Of a DNA stretch of 16,316 bases, positions 14,526 through 16,316 are shown piece after piece. The DNA is from DAOPXV01 sp035352535. GTDB lineage: Bacteria > Muiribacteriota > UBA9980. The position numbers were made by a program, and so were the translations under genes. Each line of letters begins with the position of its first letter. Position 1 is the stretch's first letter. The stretch spans positions 1 through 16,316 of the forward strand of contig CAZJFS010000097.1 in assembly GCA_964545075.1 (NCBI GenBank), given 5' to 3'. The notes beneath the pieces are model-generated. The model saw only the letters and a list, made by a program, of their open reading frames with translations. It made no database searches and was not told the DNA's origin.

Positions 14526-15587
14526 ATGATAAAAATTCTCGATAAAAAATACGCGTTACCGGTTATATTGACTTTCCTTTTCGTTTTCTCTTTTCTAAAT
14601 TTGCGCTCCGGCATCTGCATGGCCCAATACGCTGATATAGCGCTCACTGTCATCCTGAAAAAAAACGTCGTGGTCCGAGGCGAAAGGATAAGATTAAACG
14701 ATATAGCCGAGATCGAACTTAACGAAGAATTTTCTGCGGCCAGAGGCGACATTGAAAACATCGAGATCGGCGTTTCGCCACAACCCTTCATAGACAGGAA
14801 GATAACGGCGAATGAAGTTAGAACGGCCATTCTAAAAAAAATAAAGCTGCCCGAAAAAGCCGCAATATCGATAAAAGGCGAACCGGCATGTTTCGTAAAA
14901 TATCACGAGATGGAAGAGCTTAAATTTTTCAAGGTGAAAGTAAAGAAAGATATGGAAGAAAAAATATGCGAACTTTTCAGAAAGGATTTCAAGGAAAAAT
15001 TTTTAATAAACGCTGACGATCATCTGGAAGCGAAAATCATAAGCGGCATAAACGACGATCTCATAAAAAAAATAGCGGTCACGAACGAAGTAACGATCGC
15101 AATATCCGCTTATAAAGCCGCAATGGCGCAAATAGCGGTCAAGACCGGAGACGCGGAACAAAAAATAAGCGCGAGAATGTCTAAAAGAGCCGCCGTTCTT
15201 AAAGCAAACGCTAAAATAAAAAAAGGAACGGCCATAACGCCGGAACAGTTAAGGACGGAGGATATCGTATTGCCGCCGGAAAAATTTCTTGAATTCGTAA
15301 GTTCGAACGTGGAACTTTTAAAAGAACAGGGCGAAAAAAACATCGAACTGGCAAAAGACATACTTCCGAACGAACCGATCCGCAAAATTTATTTCAAAAA
15401 AAAGCAGGTTATAAACGCAGGGCAAAAAATTTTACTAAGCGTAAGCAATAATAATTCGATAATTACGTTTGACGCCATAGCGGAAGATGGCGGCGCGATC
15501 GGCGACACGATATCCGCTATAAACGCCCGAACCAGAAAGAAATACAAAGCTAAGGCAACAGGACCCGGTACGGCCGAAGCACTTTAA
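14526..15587 (+). CDS. flgA: FlgA, flagellar P-ring assembly chaperone
   Basis: 353 residues. FlgA is a periplasmic chaperone that helps FlgI assemble into the P-ring around the flagellar rod. Residues 1 to about 33 form a signal-anchor or signal peptide (hydrophobic LPVILTFLFVFSFLNL, possible cut near CMA-QY). Residues about 34-205 are a divergent N-terminal region. Residues about 217 onward match the SAF-type domain (VLKANAKIKKGTAITPEQL, with LAKDILPNEPI). The C-terminal part (VINAGQKILLSVSNNNSIITFDAIAEDGGAIGDTISAINARTRKKYKAKATGPGTAEAL) is the classic FlgA end. It is longer than many FlgA proteins (about 220-240 in enterics) because of the N-terminal part. ATG at 14526 has no ribosome site; no better start precedes the hydrophobic segment. 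flgH follows after 11 bases, so they form an operon. Confidence 0.92.
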   Translation: MIKILDKKYALPVILTFLFVFSFLNLRSGICMAQYADIALTVILKKNVVVRGERIRLNDIAEIELNEEFSAARGDIENIEIGVSPQPFIDRKITANEVRTAILKKIKLPEKAAISIKGEPACFVKYHEMEELKFFKVKVKKDMEEKICELFRKDFKEKFLINADDHLEAKIISGINDDLIKKIAVTNEVTIAISAYKAAMAQIAVKTGDAEQKISARMSKRAAVLKANAKIKKGTAITPEQLRTEDIVLPPEKFLEFVSSNVELLKEQGEKNIELAKDILPNEPIRKIYFKKKQVINAGQKILLSVSNNNSIITFDAIAEDGGAIGDTISAINARTRKKYKAKATGPGTAEAL

Positions 15588-15598
15588 ACGGAGGTAGT

Positions 15599-16195
15599 AT
15601 GGCATCCAGAACTTTATTCACGGTAATTTTTGTAATATCTATATTATCATCTAATTTTCAGGCCAACGCCGAATCGTTATGGAAGGAAGCTGAAGAAAAC
15701 GCCATCGGCCAATCCATGGTTTCAGAATCAAAAGGCCATCAGATAGGCGATATATTAACGATACTCATAGAAGAAAATTCCACCGCGACGCAAAAAGCCA
15801 CGACGCAGAACAAAAAAACATCTAATTTTACCGGCAAAGCCGGAAGCGGCCCGCTTAGCTTCATTCCCGGAATGTCAACCGGAAGCCAGGGCGACTTTCA
15901 GGGCGACGGAACGACATCGCGTTCGGGAAACATAACCGCCAAAATATCGGCAAAAGTAACAAAAATATTCCCTAACGGCAACCTTTTAGTGACGGGCACC
16001 AGGAAAATAAGAATAAACGATGAAAATCAAGATATAGAACTCACGGGCATCGTTAGAACCCGTGACATTTCATCGGATAATTCAATATTATCGACCTACC
16101 TCGCTGACGCTGAGATCAAATACAAAGGAACCGGAATAGTAGGCACGACCAACAGACCCGGCGTGATCAAAAGAGTATCCGACTGGATATTCTAA
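15599..16195 (+). CDS. flgH: FlgH, flagellar L-ring protein
   Basis: 198 residues. FlgH forms the L-ring bushing of the basal body in the outer membrane, so the organism should be diderm and flagellated. ACGGAGGT (15588-15595) precedes the ATG by 3 bases. Family signatures: ESLW after the signal, KGHQIGDILTILIEENSTA, SRSGNITAKISAKVTKIFPNGNLLVTGTRKIRIND, ELTGIVRTRDISSDNSI, and ADAEIKYKGTGIV. Residues 1-24 are a signal peptide ending in A-N-A, cut before E25. There is no cysteine at or near the cleavage site, unlike the lipoprotein FlgH of enterics, so this one is probably not lipidated. It is slightly short of the usual 220-240 residues. It is the second gene after flgA; flgI does not begin within the 120 bases seen downstream. 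Confidence 0.97.
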   Translation: MASRTLFTVIFVISILSSNFQANAESLWKEAEENAIGQSMVSESKGHQIGDILTILIEENSTATQKATTQNKKTSNFTGKAGSGPLSFIPGMSTGSQGDFQGDGTTSRSGNITAKISAKVTKIFPNGNLLVTGTRKIRINDENQDIELTGIVRTRDISSDNSILSTYLADAEIKYKGTGIVGTTNRPGVIKRVSDWIF

Positions 16196-16316
16196 CGAAG
16201 CGGAGAGAATAAAGTTAAGAGTTGCGGCCCGGCTTGCTTCGCGATATTTTATAAATAATGTAGCTTACCAACCCCAATTTAATAAATTTTAAAAAAATAT
16301 AATAAAGTGGGGGTTT
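16196..16316 (+). other. Region after flgH to the window edge
   Basis: No start codon with a ribosome site is convincing here. CGAAGC (16196-16201) can pair with GCTTCG (16236-16241) across a large loop. Further on, AACCCC (16270-16275) can pair with GGGGTT near the edge around an AT-rich loop. TATAAT at 16298-16303 might be a -10 for the next transcript, but has no clear -35. All are weak. Confidence 0.25.

Overview
The window looks like chromosome of an uncultured, flagellated, two-membrane (diderm) bacterium. It carries flgH, the outer-membrane L-ring protein, together with flgA, a large exported lipoprotein, several signal peptides, consensus-like sigma-70 promoters and AAGGAGG-type ribosome binding sites. 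Base composition is moderate, with AT-rich intergenic DNA. No ribosomal or other phylogenetic marker apart from ValRS is present. A candidate phylum such as Wallbacteria, Riflebacteria or Elusimicrobia is only a guess. There are no mobile elements, CRISPR arrays or tRNA genes.

Layout. (1) Positions 1-4755, minus strand: the first 1585 codons of a very large lipoprotein that continues past the left edge. After a short N-terminal region it is built of alternating Ig-like modules of four recognisable types. (2) 4756-5169: an AT-rich divergent intergenic region with palindromes and, on the plus strand, a perfect TTGACA-17-TATAAT promoter. (3) 5170-6963: an exported phospholipase D-family protein with two HKD motifs, followed by an intrinsic terminator and a GC-rich hairpin-forming island. 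(4) 7264-13044: a compact plus-strand operon encoding a small Cys-motif protein (probably on a leaderless transcript), valyl-tRNA synthetase, a FapA/DUF342 protein and an RNase Z-like metallo-beta-lactamase-fold protein, with gaps of 2 and 5 bases and one ATGA overlap. (5) 13045-14382: a leader with a possible attenuator, then an exported Ala/Lys/Glu-rich protein with a C-terminal beta domain, closed by a perfect-stem terminator. (6) 14394-16195: a short structured-RNA/terminator candidate followed by flgA and flgH, the start of a flagellar P/L-ring assembly operon.

The genes fall into three themes: cell-surface or envelope proteins (the Ig-repeat lipoprotein, the PLD and the Ala/Lys-rich protein), tRNA function (ValRS and RNase Z, which charges and matures tRNA respectively), and the flagellum (FlgA, FlgH and possibly FapA). 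The least explained parts are the non-coding leaders before the Ala/Lys-rich gene (13189-13341) and before flgA (14405-14484). Both can fold into a hairpin followed by a T run a short way upstream of a start codon. Everything here was read from sequence by eye; no database search or folding program was used.
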